From NCBI RefSeq assembly GCF_000473895.1, contig NZ_ASSJ01000084.1:1-37528 (forward strand): a stretch of 37,528 bases of DNA. Reading direction: 5' to 3'. Made by a program: the position numbers and the translations under genes. The stretch is from Rubidibacter lacunae KORDI 51-2 (lineage in GTDB: Bacteria; Cyanobacteriota; Cyanobacteriia; Cyanobacteriales; Rubidibacteraceae). The notes under the pieces are model-generated. The model was not told the origin of the DNA and searched no databases. It was given only the letters and a program-made list of their open reading frames with translations. The stretch's first letter is position 1, and each line of letters begins with the position of its first letter. This document shows positions 1 to 8,253 of the stretch, one piece after another.

Positions 1-351
1 CCCTAGGTAACAAAATAAACCCTACACAATGAAGCCCTTTCTGGAAATGCTCCTGGGAGCGGACAGCAATTGGTGATATCAGCTCGGAGTTTGGAAGAGC
101 ATTAAACAGACGATTGCCGAATAGCTATACCGAGTGGCCCGATCCCGAAGCAAAATTGTCTCGGCGAGCGTAACTGGCCCCAGCTGGACTGCCGCACGGT
201 TGTTGGCAGTGTCTCAAGCCGCGGTGAAAGCTGGTAGTTTGAGACCCACGATCGTTCGCCAGGATTGCAAAGGGAATCTAAAAAGTGAAGCACGAGCTAC
301 CCGCACCGCCTATTCTGGACGGCAAGAGCACTGCGAGTTGGGACCCCACTG
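1..351. other. Non-coding stretch upstream of pgi
   Basis: The short reading frames here on both strands have no recognisable protein character and overlap each other. I see no tRNA, no strong hairpin and no clear promoter boxes. It presumably holds the pgi promoter and the end of an intergenic region that continues beyond the window. Confidence 0.5.
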
Positions 352-1947
352 ATGGATAAGGCAGCACTGTGGCAACGCTATCAAGACTGGCTGTGGTACG
401 ACGCTGGGCTGGGCATCGCCCTTGACATCAGCCGGATGCGCTTCGATCGCAGCTTTGTTACCTCGATGCAGCCCAAGTTCGAACGTGCCTTTGCCGACAT
501 GCAAGCCCTCGAAGGCGGCGCGATCGCCAACCCAGATGAGGGCCGCATGGTCGGTCACTATTGGCTGCGCGCGCCCGAGCTCGCTCCTTCAGATAACTTA
601 AAACAGGCGATCGTCTCCCGCATCGAGAAAGTCAAAGCCTTTGCCCTACAAATCCACGGCGGCGAACTGTGTCCGCCCGAAGCCGAAAGTTTCTCGGACT
701 TGATTTCCATCGGTATTGGCGGGTCGGCACTCGGCCCGGAATTTGTCGAGCAAGCTCTCGCTGCAGTCAATCCGCCGCTTCACACTCACTTTATCGACAA
801 CACCGATCCTGCCGGCATCGACAAAGTCATCGCTAGTGTGGGCGATCGCCTCAAAAGCACGCTCGTGCTGGTGACCTCTAAATCCGGCGGGACGCCCGAA
901 ACCTACAACGGCATGATGGAAGTGCAGCTAGCTTTTGCCGCGCGCGGTTTGAGTTTTGCACCGCATGCCGTCGCCATCACCGGGGAAGGATCAAAGCTCC
1001 ATCGCAAGGCAACATCCGAAGGCTGGCTCGCAACCTTCCCGATGTACGACTGGATCGGCGGTCGCACTTCAGAACTGTCGGTGGTCGGACTATTGCCTGC
1101 TGCCTTGCAGGGGATCGACATTCAAGGGATGCTCGATGGCGCGCGGGCAATGGACGTGCTGACGCGGGTCCCCCTCATCAATCGCAACCCGGCAGCGCTA
1201 TTGAGCATGAGTTGGTACTATGCCTGCAATGGCAAGGGCGAAAAGGATATGGTGGTGCTGCCTTACAAAGACAGCCTCAGCCTGCTGTCGCGCTACCTGC
1301 AGCAGTTGGTGATGGAGTCACTCGGTAAAGAGAGCGACCTCGACGGCAACATCGTCCACCAAGGCATCGCCGTTTACGGCAACAAAGGGTCCACCGACCA
1401 GCATGCCTACGTTCAGCAACTACGCGAGGGCGTCCCCAACTTCTTTGCAACGTTTATCGAAGTACTGGTAGATCGCGTTGGGGATTCGCCGGAGATCGAG
1501 CCGGGCGCGACTGCCGGCGATTACCTATCGGGATTTTTACAGGGTACCCGCAGCGCACTTTACGAAAACGGGCGCGACTCCATCACAATCACGCTACCGG
1601 ATGTAAACCCGCAGGTAGTGGGCGCCATCCTCGCTCTCTACGAACGGGCGGTGAGCTTCTATGCGTCGCTTACGAACATCAACGCTTACCATCAACCGGG
1701 TGTCGAGGCAGGCAAAAAGGCGGCTGCATCGATCTTGACGCTGCAGAAGCAGCTCGTAGAGGCGCTTAAGTCGGCTAGCGGGCCGCTGTCGCTCGCGAAG
1801 GTGGCGGCGGCTGCCGGAGCTCCCGACGACGTAGAGGCAGCCTACATCATCTTGCGCCATCTGAGTGCTAACGAACGCGGCGTCGTTCTCGAGGGCGATC
1901 TCGGCAAGCCCAGCACCCTGCGCGCTTCCTGGCAAAACGAGGGGTAG
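352..1947 (+). CDS. pgi: Glucose-6-phosphate isomerase
   Basis: This cytoplasmic enzyme interconverts glucose-6-phosphate and fructose-6-phosphate, linking glycolysis, the oxidative pentose phosphate pathway and glycogen metabolism. The 531-residue length fits the cyanobacterial family. Visible landmarks are the sugar-phosphate loop [13 protein letters not shown] near residue 121, [10 protein letters not shown] near 175, the first PGI signature beginning [14 protein letters not shown] at 233, MESLGKESD with the probable catalytic Glu322, GSTDQHA with the probable base His351, and the second signature [13 protein letters not shown] from 444. The ATG at 352 gives the N-terminus [16 protein letters not shown], which resembles cyanobacterial homologues, so I chose it; no strong ribosome binding site is seen. 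A response regulator gene follows 151 bp downstream on the same strand. Identity is essentially certain from the motifs. Confidence 0.97.
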   Translation: MDKAALWQRYQDWLWYDAGLGIALDISRMRFDRSFVTSMQPKFERAFADMQALEGGAIANPDEGRMVGHYWLRAPELAPSDNLKQAIVSRIEKVKAFALQIHGGELCPPEAESFSDLISIGIGGSALGPEFVEQALAAVNPPLHTHFIDNTDPAGIDKVIASVGDRLKSTLVLVTSKSGGTPETYNGMMEVQLAFAARGLSFAPHAVAITGEGSKLHRKATSEGWLATFPMYDWIGGRTSELSVVGLLPAALQGIDIQGMLDGARAMDVLTRVPLINRNPAALLSMSWYYACNGKGEKDMVVLPYKDSLSLLSRYLQQLVMESLGKESDLDGNIVHQGIAVYGNKGSTDQHAYVQQLREGVPNFFATFIEVLVDRVGDSPEIEPGATAGDYLSGFLQGTRSALYENGRDSITITLPDVNPQVVGAILALYERAVSFYASLTNINAYHQPGVEAGKKAAASILTLQKQLVEALKSASGPLSLAKVAAAAGAPDDVEAAYIILRHLSANERGVVLEGDLGKPSTLRASWQNEG

Positions 1948-2098
1948 TAATTTGTGCGCTCCGGTTCGAGACGGTTGCCCGAAGAGACCGGACCGCCCAG
2001 CTGGAGCCTCTGTTAGATTGGGCTACACCATTGCACCGTAGGATACACCAACCATCCAGGTCATGTGAAATAATCAGCTCACTGTACCCGCGTCTCCC

Positions 2099-2737
2099 AT
2101 GCCGCTGACCGTTTTGGTTGCCGACGACGATCCGGGGATCCGCTTGGCTGTAAGGGACTACCTGGAGCTGCAAGGCTACGCGGTTGTGGCCGTCCCTGAT
2201 GGGCAAGCCGCTCTTGACGCGATCGCATCGCATCACCCGCAATTACTCGTCACCGATATTGCAATGCCCCGCCTCGATGGCTATCGACTGGTGCGGCAAT
2301 TGCGCTTGCGTCCCGAGCTGCGCTTGCTCCCCGTCATCTTGCTCACCCAACGCGACAGCACTCAAGATCGAATCCGCGGCTACCAAGTAGGTTGCGACGT
2401 TTACTTGCCCAAACCATTCGAACTCGACGAACTCGGCGCGATCGTGCGCAATCTGCTAGAGCGATCGCAAATTGTCGAGTCGGAAGTACGGTTCAGCAGC
2501 TCGCGATCGGCATCGGAGATAGGTCGGTCCAACACAGATAACTTCGACTTTACAGCGCGGGAAGGGCAGGTGCTGGCATTGATTGCGGACGGCTTGTCCA
2601 ATGCAGACATCGGCCAGCATCTGCATCTCAGTCCGCGGACGATTGAAAAGCACGTCAGCAGACTCCTGCGGAAAACCGACACGACCAACCGCTCCGAGCT
2701 GTTGCGCTTCGCACTCAAACACGGATTGGCCGATTAA
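2099..2737 (+). CDS. Response regulator, NarL/LuxR type, Rre1 (Ycf29)-like
   Basis: This is a 212-residue two-domain transcription factor. The receiver domain (about 3-120) has the acidic triad DDD at 9-11, the phospho-acceptor Asp53 in VTDIAMPRLDG, Thr83 and Lys105 in LPKPFELDEL. After a short linker comes a LuxR-type helix-turn-helix (about 148-208) with FTAREGQVLALIADGLSN and LSPRTIEKHVSRLLRK. From memory, the start MPLTVLVADDD, the segment GCDVYLPKPFELDELGAIV and the HTH match the cyanobacterial Rre1 / plastid Ycf29 group, whose Synechocystis member works with Hik2/Hik34-type kinases in heat and osmotic stress. No kinase gene is adjacent, as is usual for this orphan regulator. Family membership is firm; the Rre1 assignment is likely but not tested by alignment. 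Confidence 0.88.
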   Translation: MPLTVLVADDDPGIRLAVRDYLELQGYAVVAVPDGQAALDAIASHHPQLLVTDIAMPRLDGYRLVRQLRLRPELRLLPVILLTQRDSTQDRIRGYQVGCDVYLPKPFELDELGAIVRNLLERSQIVESEVRFSSSRSASEIGRSNTDNFDFTAREGQVLALIADGLSNADIGQHLHLSPRTIEKHVSRLLRKTDTTNRSELLRFALKHGLAD

Positions 2738-2738
2738 A

Positions 2739-2771
2739 CCGGGAAGGTCGATCGCACAATCGACCTTCCGG
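2739..2771 (+). terminator. Stem-loop after the Rre1-like gene
   Basis: A perfect 11-bp inverted repeat, GGAAGGTCGAT (2742-2752) and ATCGACCTTCC (2759-2769), encloses a 6-nt loop and starts 4 nt after the TAA stop. It can extend by two more C-G pairs past a one-base bulge. The following GGGGTGTTGTTAG is T-containing but not a clean U-run, so it may be a weak intrinsic terminator or an mRNA-stabilising 3' hairpin. Confidence 0.65.
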
Positions 2772-3545
2772 CTGGGGTGTTGTTAGGCTCGCGAGTCCGG
2801 CATTGACCGTCGCCAAACCAGGCATCGCGTTCCTAGTGAAGCCGGCAGTGCGATCCAAATTAAGCCCCGTCGCAAGCGCCAGACCCCACATTTCCAGCAA
2901 TGAAGACCAAATCGACTGCTATGAGAGTCACGGCACCAGTCGGCAAGGAGATGCCGGTGAGGGTTGTTGTCAGGAAAACGGTCAGAAAACGAATCGCGAT
3001 ACTACTATTACGAGCGTTGACGCGTACTCTACACGGACAGTTTGTTAACGCGATACAAGTGCAATATTGTGAGGTTGCAGTCTATTCGATGCCGATATAC
3101 TGCCGAAAATAGCCCTCAAGCTCGGCCGCGATCGAATATGGTGACAGATGCAAGTTCAAGAACCCTTGGTATGGCAAACGAAGGGAGCGTCTGTAGATTA
3201 TTTACAATGAACGTCTCGACGCATAGTCGTTTCAGGCTTGAAGTGTTGGAACCAGCTCTACAACTGCTTTATCTACTAGCCACTTTATCTGCTAGCCAAA
3301 GGTAAAGATTAAGGAACGCGATCCCCGCTGCCAACAAGCAGTTTGTTAGACTCGCAATACCCACAAGATTGCCATCTCAAGCGATCTGGTCGCGCTCTTG
3401 GAAACCGAGAGACTGAGTTACCGCACAACTTGCGACAGCGATTGTTAAAATTGTTGATATTTGCAGTCGCGATCGCTCTAGTTTTTCTAAATAGATTCTC
3501 AGGCGTCCGTTGCCCTCCAATACAAATTATTCAGTTATTCGCATC
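2772..3545. other. Long intergenic region before proA
   Basis: This roughly 770-bp spacer has only short overlapping frames without protein character. It is more AT-rich towards proA. No tRNA, repeat or known RNA family was recognised. A possible proA promoter near 3454-3482 is listed separately. An unannotated small RNA cannot be excluded from sequence alone. Confidence 0.4.
3454..3482 (+). promoter_or_regulatory. proA: Possible sigma-70-type promoter for proA
   Basis: TTGATA (3454-3459) and TCTAGT (3477-3482) are separated by 17 bp and lie about 65 bp upstream of the ATG. The -35 box is close to consensus, while the -10 matches only 4 of 6 positions. This is a pattern match with no experimental support. 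Confidence 0.3.
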
Positions 3546-4850
3546 ATGACCGCTTCTTCCATTGCTAACCGCTCGCTAAGCGACCTTGCCCGCCAGACTC
3601 GTGCCGCCGCTCGCAACCTCGCCGCACTCTCTGGAGCCGACCGCAATTTTGCCGTGAGCGCGATCGCTACCGCCCTTGCCGAGAATGCCGAGGCGATCGC
3701 CGCTGCTAACGCTGAAGATCTGGTTGCCGCAGCAGCCGAGGGAATTCCACAACCGCTTCAGGCGCGGCTCAAGCTAGACGCCTCCAAACTGCAGGGCGCG
3801 ATCGCGGGGGTGCGCGGCGTGGAAGGGTTGCCTGACCCTGTTGGTTTGGTTCAAATTCGCCGCGAACTGGATGCAGGTTTGATCTTGGAACGCGTTACCT
3901 GCCCGCTAGGCGTCATCGGCGTTATTTTTGAGTCGCGGCCGGACGCACTGATCCAAATCGCCTGCCTAGCGCTCAAGTCCGGTAATGGCGTCATCCTCAA
4001 GGGCGGGCGCGAAGCCCTGCACTCTTGCAGGATCTTGGTCGACGTTATCCACCGCGCCCTTGCCTCGACAGCGGTCGACCCAGCGGCAGTTCAGTTGCTG
4101 ACCACGCGGGAGGAGATCCGAGCGTTGCTTTCTCTCGACAGCGAGGTGGATTTGATCGTGCCGCGCGGCTCTAATGCATTCGTGCGCTATATCCAAGACA
4201 ACACTCGCATTCCCGTACTCGGTCACGCTGACGGCATCTGTCACCTTTACATCGACGCCACCGCCAATCGGGAGCAGGCAATCGCCATTGCCGTCGATTC
4301 TAAAACCCAGTATCCCGCAGCTTGCAACGCGATCGAGACGTTGCTCGTTCATGCAGATGCAGCTCCCACGTTGCTCCCCGCGATCGCCTCGTCGCTCCGG
4401 GAACGCGGCGTCACCCTGCGCGGCTGCGAGCGATCTCGCAAGATCGTGCCAATGGCAGCTGCCACTGATGAAGATTGGGCGACGGAGTACTGCGACTTGT
4501 TACTGTCCGTACGTGTGGTGGACTCGGCGGCCGACGCGATCGCTCACATCAACACCTACGGCTCCCGCCACACGGATGCGATCGTCACGGACGATGCCGC
4601 CGTTGCCGAAACCTTCTTGTCGCAGGTGGACACTGCCGGCGCGTTCCACAACTGCTCTACGCGCTTTTCTGACGGCTTCCGCTATGGCTTCGGGGCCGAA
4701 GTGGGCATCAGCACTCAGACGTTGCCCCCGCGCGGTCCGGTCGGACTTGAAGGACTCGTGACCTACAAATATCGCGTCGTGGGCGACGGACATGTTGCCG
4801 ATACCTACTCGGGTGAGGATGCTAAGCCCTTCACGCACCGAGATTTTTAA
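3546..4850 (+). CDS. proA: Glutamate-5-semialdehyde dehydrogenase (gamma-glutamyl phosphate reductase)
   Basis: This enzyme catalyses NADPH-dependent reduction of gamma-glutamyl phosphate to glutamate-5-semialdehyde, the second step of proline synthesis from glutamate. The frame is open back to a TTG at 3510, but the ATG at 3546 gives [19 protein letters not shown], a typical N-terminus, so I use it (434 residues). Visible features are the aldehyde-dehydrogenase fold segments [20 protein letters not shown] and [15 protein letters not shown], the catalytic cysteine Cys260 in [12 protein letters not shown], and the ProA signature running from [20 protein letters not shown] into DAI. No proB is adjacent, so the pathway genes are dispersed here. 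The gene converges on dusA across a 190-bp gap in which I see no clear terminator. Confidence 0.96.
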   Translation: MTASSIANRSLSDLARQTRAAARNLAALSGADRNFAVSAIATALAENAEAIAAANAEDLVAAAAEGIPQPLQARLKLDASKLQGAIAGVRGVEGLPDPVGLVQIRRELDAGLILERVTCPLGVIGVIFESRPDALIQIACLALKSGNGVILKGGREALHSCRILVDVIHRALASTAVDPAAVQLLTTREEIRALLSLDSEVDLIVPRGSNAFVRYIQDNTRIPVLGHADGICHLYIDATANREQAIAIAVDSKTQYPAACNAIETLLVHADAAPTLLPAIASSLRERGVTLRGCERSRKIVPMAAATDEDWATEYCDLLLSVRVVDSAADAIAHINTYGSRHTDAIVTDDAAVAETFLSQVDTAGAFHNCSTRFSDGFRYGFGAEVGISTQTLPPRGPVGLEGLVTYKYRVVGDGHVADTYSGEDAKPFTHRDF

Positions 4851-5042
4851 CGATCTTTAGCAGCAAAACCTAGCATCGATCGCAATTCATGCGCGCACAA
4901 CCAGAACAAGGCTCGCGACCGAAGCGAACACAGTTGGAATGGATGTTCGCCTAAGGGGACTGCCTTTTGCAAACCGAGGTTGACATGACCGCGCAACTTC
5001 AACACTGAAACTCGACTCCTTTGGCATGTCCCGAGGTGTCAT

Positions 5043-6074
5043 TTACACTCGCGGCACCAATTCCAGAGCGGCCTCCACGACATCGACCCCGGCTTTCGGC
5101 TGGCGCCCGCGCTCGGTGAGATAACGCCGCCACGCCCGCGCGCCGGGCTGACCGTTGAAAACCTGCAGCATATGCCGCGCGATCGCGTGCAATTTCCCGC
5201 CGTTTGCCACCCAAGCATCGATGTAGGGCAACATCGCGGTAACTGCCCCGTGACGATCGACGGCTGGCAAATCCTCGCCATACACCTCGCGATCGACCGC
5301 CGCCAACCAAAACGGATTGTCGTAGGCAGCACGCCCGATCATCACCGCATCCACGTGTTCCCAATGCGATCGGGCCTGTTCTAGGGTTTTAATCCCGCCG
5401 TTGATTTCCACGAACAACTGTGGAAACTCCTGTTTGAGGCGGTACACGTCCTCATAGCGCAGCGGCGGCACTGTCCGATTCTCTTTCGGGCTGAGACCCT
5501 GCAGCCAAGCTTTGCGCGCGTGGACCGTGAAGCGCTGGCAACCGGCTGACGACACCACGCGAACGAAGTGTGCGAGATCCTCATAGCGATCGCGATCGTC
5601 GATGCCGATGCGGTGCTTAACCGTCACCGGAATCGCCACCGCCTGTTGCATGGCAGCCACAACGCGCGCCACTCGCTCCGGCTGCGCCATCAAACACGCT
5701 CCGAAGTTGCCCTCCCGGACGCGATCGCTCGGGCAGCCCACGTTGAGGTCGATCTCGTCGTAACCCCAATCGACGGCAATGCGCGCGCACTCCGCCGCTG
5801 CCACCGGATCGTCGCCACCGATCTGCAGTGCCAGCGGATGTTCTAAGGGCGAAAACCCCAACAACTTGTAGCGATCGCCGTGCAAGATCGCGGTAGTCGT
5901 TACCATCTCCGTGTAAAGCAACGTTCGGCGCGTAAGCTGGCGCAAGAAATAGCGGAAGTGACGGTCCGTGCGATCCATCATCGGCGCGATGCTGAGAGGA
6001 TTGCCGGCGCGAGCGCGCGCCCCGATCGGTGCGGAACTCGGCACGGATACAGACTGCGTTCTTTTCAAACCCAC
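5043..6074 (-). CDS. dusA: tRNA-dihydrouridine synthase A
   Basis: This FMN- and NADPH-dependent enzyme reduces specific D-loop uridines of tRNA to dihydrouridine. The sequence shows the DusA-type start of the barrel, PLSIAPMMDRTDRHFRYFLR, then EIDLNVGCPSDRV with the probable catalytic Cys114, VKHRIGIDD, FTVHARKAWLQGLSPKENR and the FMN-phosphate loop DAVMIGRAAYDNPFWL. The last elements and the long C-terminal helical region separate DusA from DusB and DusC. The start is uncertain: the only codons upstream of MMD are GTG at 6074 (343 residues), a TTG two codons later and a GTG at 6044. The 6074 start is listed because it keeps the longest plausible N-terminus. The next genes upstream on this strand lie beyond a non-coding patch, so it is probably monocistronic. 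Confidence 0.94.
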   Translation of the reverse strand: MGLKRTQSVSVPSSAPIGARARAGNPLSIAPMMDRTDRHFRYFLRQLTRRTLLYTEMVTTTAILHGDRYKLLGFSPLEHPLALQIGGDDPVAAAECARIAVDWGYDEIDLNVGCPSDRVREGNFGACLMAQPERVARVVAAMQQAVAIPVTVKHRIGIDDRDRYEDLAHFVRVVSSAGCQRFTVHARKAWLQGLSPKENRTVPPLRYEDVYRLKQEFPQLFVEINGGIKTLEQARSHWEHVDAVMIGRAAYDNPFWLAAVDREVYGEDLPAVDRHGAVTAMLPYIDAWVANGGKLHAIARHMLQVFNGQPGARAWRRYLTERGRQPKAGVDVVEAALELVPRV

Positions 6075-6325
6075 TTCAAATCAAATGCACTTACATCAAC
6101 CGGTTGCTAAACTGGGCAGCCGGTGCCTGTGGCGATCGCCAACGGCTCGATCCTAGCCAATTGATCGCGCATTATGACTTTATGGCCTTATGCTCTCAAG
6201 GGTGCAGCCATATCCAGGGTTCCAACTGTTCAAAATGGACTGGAATCGTCAAGGGGAGACTAAAACGGCTGTTGGTTTTACGGATACATCAAGTCCCAAT
6301 AAGCACCAGCAGCCATAATCAGCTT
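6075..6325. other. Non-coding, HIP1-poor stretch upstream of dusA
   Basis: There is no convincing gene here. Apart from one copy near 6136 the HIP1 octamer stops, and the DNA becomes more AT-rich than its surroundings. This marks the left edge of an accessory-looking patch that runs to the tRNA-Phe gene at 7870. The dusA promoter must lie here but no clear boxes are visible. Confidence 0.4.
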
Positions 6326-6440
6326 CAAATGCGAAAACGCTCCTGAATCCCTATCCTGAAGTGGTTTCTGGCGTTTTCTTGGAAGTGACAGGAGACAGGT
6401 TTTAGCTACTTTGAACTGCCGACACGAAGATTCTCAGCTC
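6326..6440 (-). repeat. Decayed copy of the 3' half of tRNA-Phe plus its terminator
   Basis: Read on the minus strand this is the tRNA-Phe sequence from the anticodon arm to the 3' end, followed by the same terminator hairpin as the intact gene. Shared blocks with 7741-7844 include TTTGAACTGCCGACACGA (plus strand, 6410-6427), GCGTTTTCTTGGA, TGAAG and GAATCCCTA. The copy has an extra 11 nt inside the T arm (about 6398-6408) and substitutions that break the acceptor stem, and it lacks the 5' half, so it cannot be a working tRNA. Both copies have the same orientation, about 1.4 kb apart. The arrangement resembles the two ends of an element integrated into a tRNA 3' end, but a plain segmental duplication is also possible. 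Confidence 0.85.
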
Positions 6441-6662
6441 ATGTTTTTTGATAAACTTCAAGCCTTATAAGGCTTTCATGGATTGCAATTTAGGACTGCA
6501 TTAATTATTCAAAGTTGGACGAGTAGGGGACTCGCTCTAAATATTGCTGAATTTTTCTGTTGTAGTTCTTTCCTCAATCGTAATTCAGGGAGCTCATTGG
6601 AATCTGCGGTCACTCACGGTCAATACGTCGATAAACTGAAGGCAGAGTGCGAGGCAAACTTG

Positions 6663-7244
6663 ATGCCGCAAATATCCATCCGCCTTCCCGCAATGCCATT
6701 GACGGTCACGCCAGAACAATTCGCGGCAGTCGCTGCTGAGAACCAAGACCTGCGCCTGGAACGAAAGGCGACTGGAGAGTTAGTTGTGAGTCCACCAACA
6801 GGCTGGGAATCCAGCGCTCGCAACACTCAGATTACCCGGTACTTGGCAAACTGGGCAGATGGTTTTGGTGGCTTGACGTTGGAGAGTTCGGGAGGATGTC
6901 GGCTTCCGAATGGGTCTCTATACGCACCCGATGCTGCCTGGGTCAGTGAGGCAACATTAGCCAGAGCACGACAAATGCTACCGGTGCCTGGAGAGTATTT
7001 CCCTCTATGCCCTGACTTTGTCGTTGAACTGCGCTCCAAGAGCGATCGCCTGCTTCCCTTGCAGAACAAGATGCAGGAATACATGGAAAATGGCGCACTC
7101 TTGGGCTGGCTGATCGATCCTCAGACCGGGCGAGTGGACGTGTATCGCTTAGACCATGAAGTTGAGGTGTTGGGAGAGCCCGAGGAGCTATCCGGAGAAG
7201 ATGTGTTGCCAGGATTCGTATTGCAACGCAGACGCATCTGGTGA
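6663..7244 (+). CDS. Uma2 family (DUF820) putative restriction-like endonuclease
   Basis: This is a 193-residue member of the Uma2 family, a PD-(D/E)XK-fold group that is greatly expanded in cyanobacteria and mostly without known function. Visible signs are the probable catalytic acid Asp90 in YAPDAAWVS, then CPDFVVELRSKSDRL with Glu122, LQNKMQEYMENGALLGWLID containing Lys136, and the closing VDVYR. The strict E-x-K has Arg in place of Lys here, which is common in the family. The frame is open upstream to 6483, but that part (cysteine-rich, unlike the family) looks non-coding. The ATG at 6663 has GAGG about 11 nt upstream. The gene lies alone between the tRNA-Phe gene and its decayed copy, in AT-richer DNA with one HIP1 site, which fits horizontally moving cargo. 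Confidence 0.88.
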   Translation: MPQISIRLPAMPLTVTPEQFAAVAAENQDLRLERKATGELVVSPPTGWESSARNTQITRYLANWADGFGGLTLESSGGCRLPNGSLYAPDAAWVSEATLARARQMLPVPGEYFPLCPDFVVELRSKSDRLLPLQNKMQEYMENGALLGWLIDPQTGRVDVYRLDHEVEVLGEPEELSGEDVLPGFVLQRRRIW

Positions 7245-7740
7245 TAGTCATCTCTTCCATGGGAATCAAACATGTCAGGAGCCTGTTATCTACCAATCTA
7301 CAGGGCTAAATCCGAATGATGCAGCCATAGAGTGCGAGGTAGGTATGCAATCGAAGCTTATCCTGTAAAAGCAAGGGAATCATGGCTAAGGTATGTGTCA
7401 TTTGGCTTGCTCCACTCAATGCGCTCGACAAATCTATTCCATTCATTGTTCGAAAACGATAGATCGTAAAGCTGCGCTCCAAGTTCTTCGAAATTTGGTT
7501 TTCCGGTATAGTGAGGGTGGCGCACAGGTGCTGATGAACCCTTACTTCGACACGCTCCAAACACAGCACGAGCATCACAATTAAGGACTACATTTCCGCT
7601 GTTTCAGAGCGCTGGCGATTGCAATATTAACCGCCAATATCTTTAGGGGTAGATGCTGCCCGGCCGTCCTTTGTCGAAAATTTGGAATGAATTTCCTCCC
7701 CCTTACAACTCCAATCGGCACGTTCAACTGCCAGAAGCCC
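7245..7740. other. Non-coding or degenerate DNA between the Uma2 gene and the tRNA-Phe terminator
   Basis: HIP1 sites are absent here. One minus-strand frame (7358-7564) has protein-like composition and is listed separately as a possible gene remnant. I see no integrase fragment, terminal inverted repeat or toxin-antitoxin pair. The stretch reads as decayed accessory DNA. Confidence 0.4.
7358..7564 (-). pseudogene. Possible remnant of an unrecognised gene
   Basis: A 68-codon minus-strand frame encodes a hydrophilic, protein-like stretch containing HPHYTGKPNFEELGAQLYDL and EWNRFVERIEWSKPNDTYL, ending at a TAA. The best start is only a GTG, there is no ribosome binding site, and the frame is closed a little upstream by a TGA, so if it was ever a gene it is probably a 3' fragment. 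I do not recognise the family. Its position between the two tRNA-Phe copies makes a degraded cargo gene plausible, but a chance frame is a real alternative. Confidence 0.25.
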
Positions 7741-7746
7741 CAAATT

Positions 7747-7791
7747 GAAAAACGCCGGAATCCCTAGTCTGAAGGGTTTTCCAGCGTTTTC
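7747..7791 (-). terminator. Rho-independent terminator of tRNA-Phe
   Basis: On the minus strand, 6 nt after the tRNA 3' end, AAAACGCTGGAAAACCC pairs imperfectly with GGGATTCCGGCGTTTTT around a 9-nt loop and ends in a U-run. A mutated version of the same hairpin follows the decayed tRNA copy (about 6331-6378), showing the terminator was duplicated together with the tRNA half. Confidence 0.75.
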
Positions 7792-7797
7792 TTGGAG

Positions 7798-7870
<73 letters not shown>

Positions 7871-8253
7871 TAGCCATCAACACTTTTACTAGGTTAGCAG
7901 ACCGATACAAGCTCTTGCAAGGACTTTCTCCAATTCCAGATCGACGGCAACTAGATTTGCGCGCGGCGAGCGAGCCGGGAGTCTTTGCTCTGGGCAAAGA
8001 CGAGGACAACACGGACTTTCACCAAGAACTATTGATGCAAAATCCGGGTCTCACACACTAGGCCTAAGCACCTCTAAGCAAAAAAACCTGCTACTTTCAG
8101 CCTTTTGATAATAGAATACGCTCCCAGACTTGAAACAAGTTCCCTTCGATCGAGCTCGTTGGGGCTGGATAAGCAGTGCATTCTTCTCCAAGACATCAGC
8201 TCGGCAACGCAAACGTTCGCAAAACAGAAGCAGATATTTGACTGGCGGCCTTT
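7871..8253. other. Spacer between tRNA-Phe and the phosphodiester glycosidase gene
   Basis: No convincing gene is present. The part next to the tRNA holds its probable promoter (7891-7920). The remainder is the 3' flank of the glycosidase gene on the minus strand. No strong hairpin was found. Confidence 0.4.
7891..7920 (-). promoter_or_regulatory. Probable tRNA-Phe promoter
   Basis: On the minus strand TTGCAA (7920-7915) and TAACCT (7896-7891) are 18 bp apart, with the -10 box ending 20 nt before the tRNA 5' end. Spacing and placement suit a sigma-70 promoter for a stable RNA; the match is moderate. Confidence 0.4.

Noticed and set aside
134-352. Small + strand frame upstream of pgi
   Set aside because: No family likeness, opposed by an overlapping minus-strand frame of equal quality, and no ribosome binding site.
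2803-3305. Three small + strand frames between the Rre1-like gene and proA
   Set aside because: Short, overlapping and without protein-like composition or start signals.
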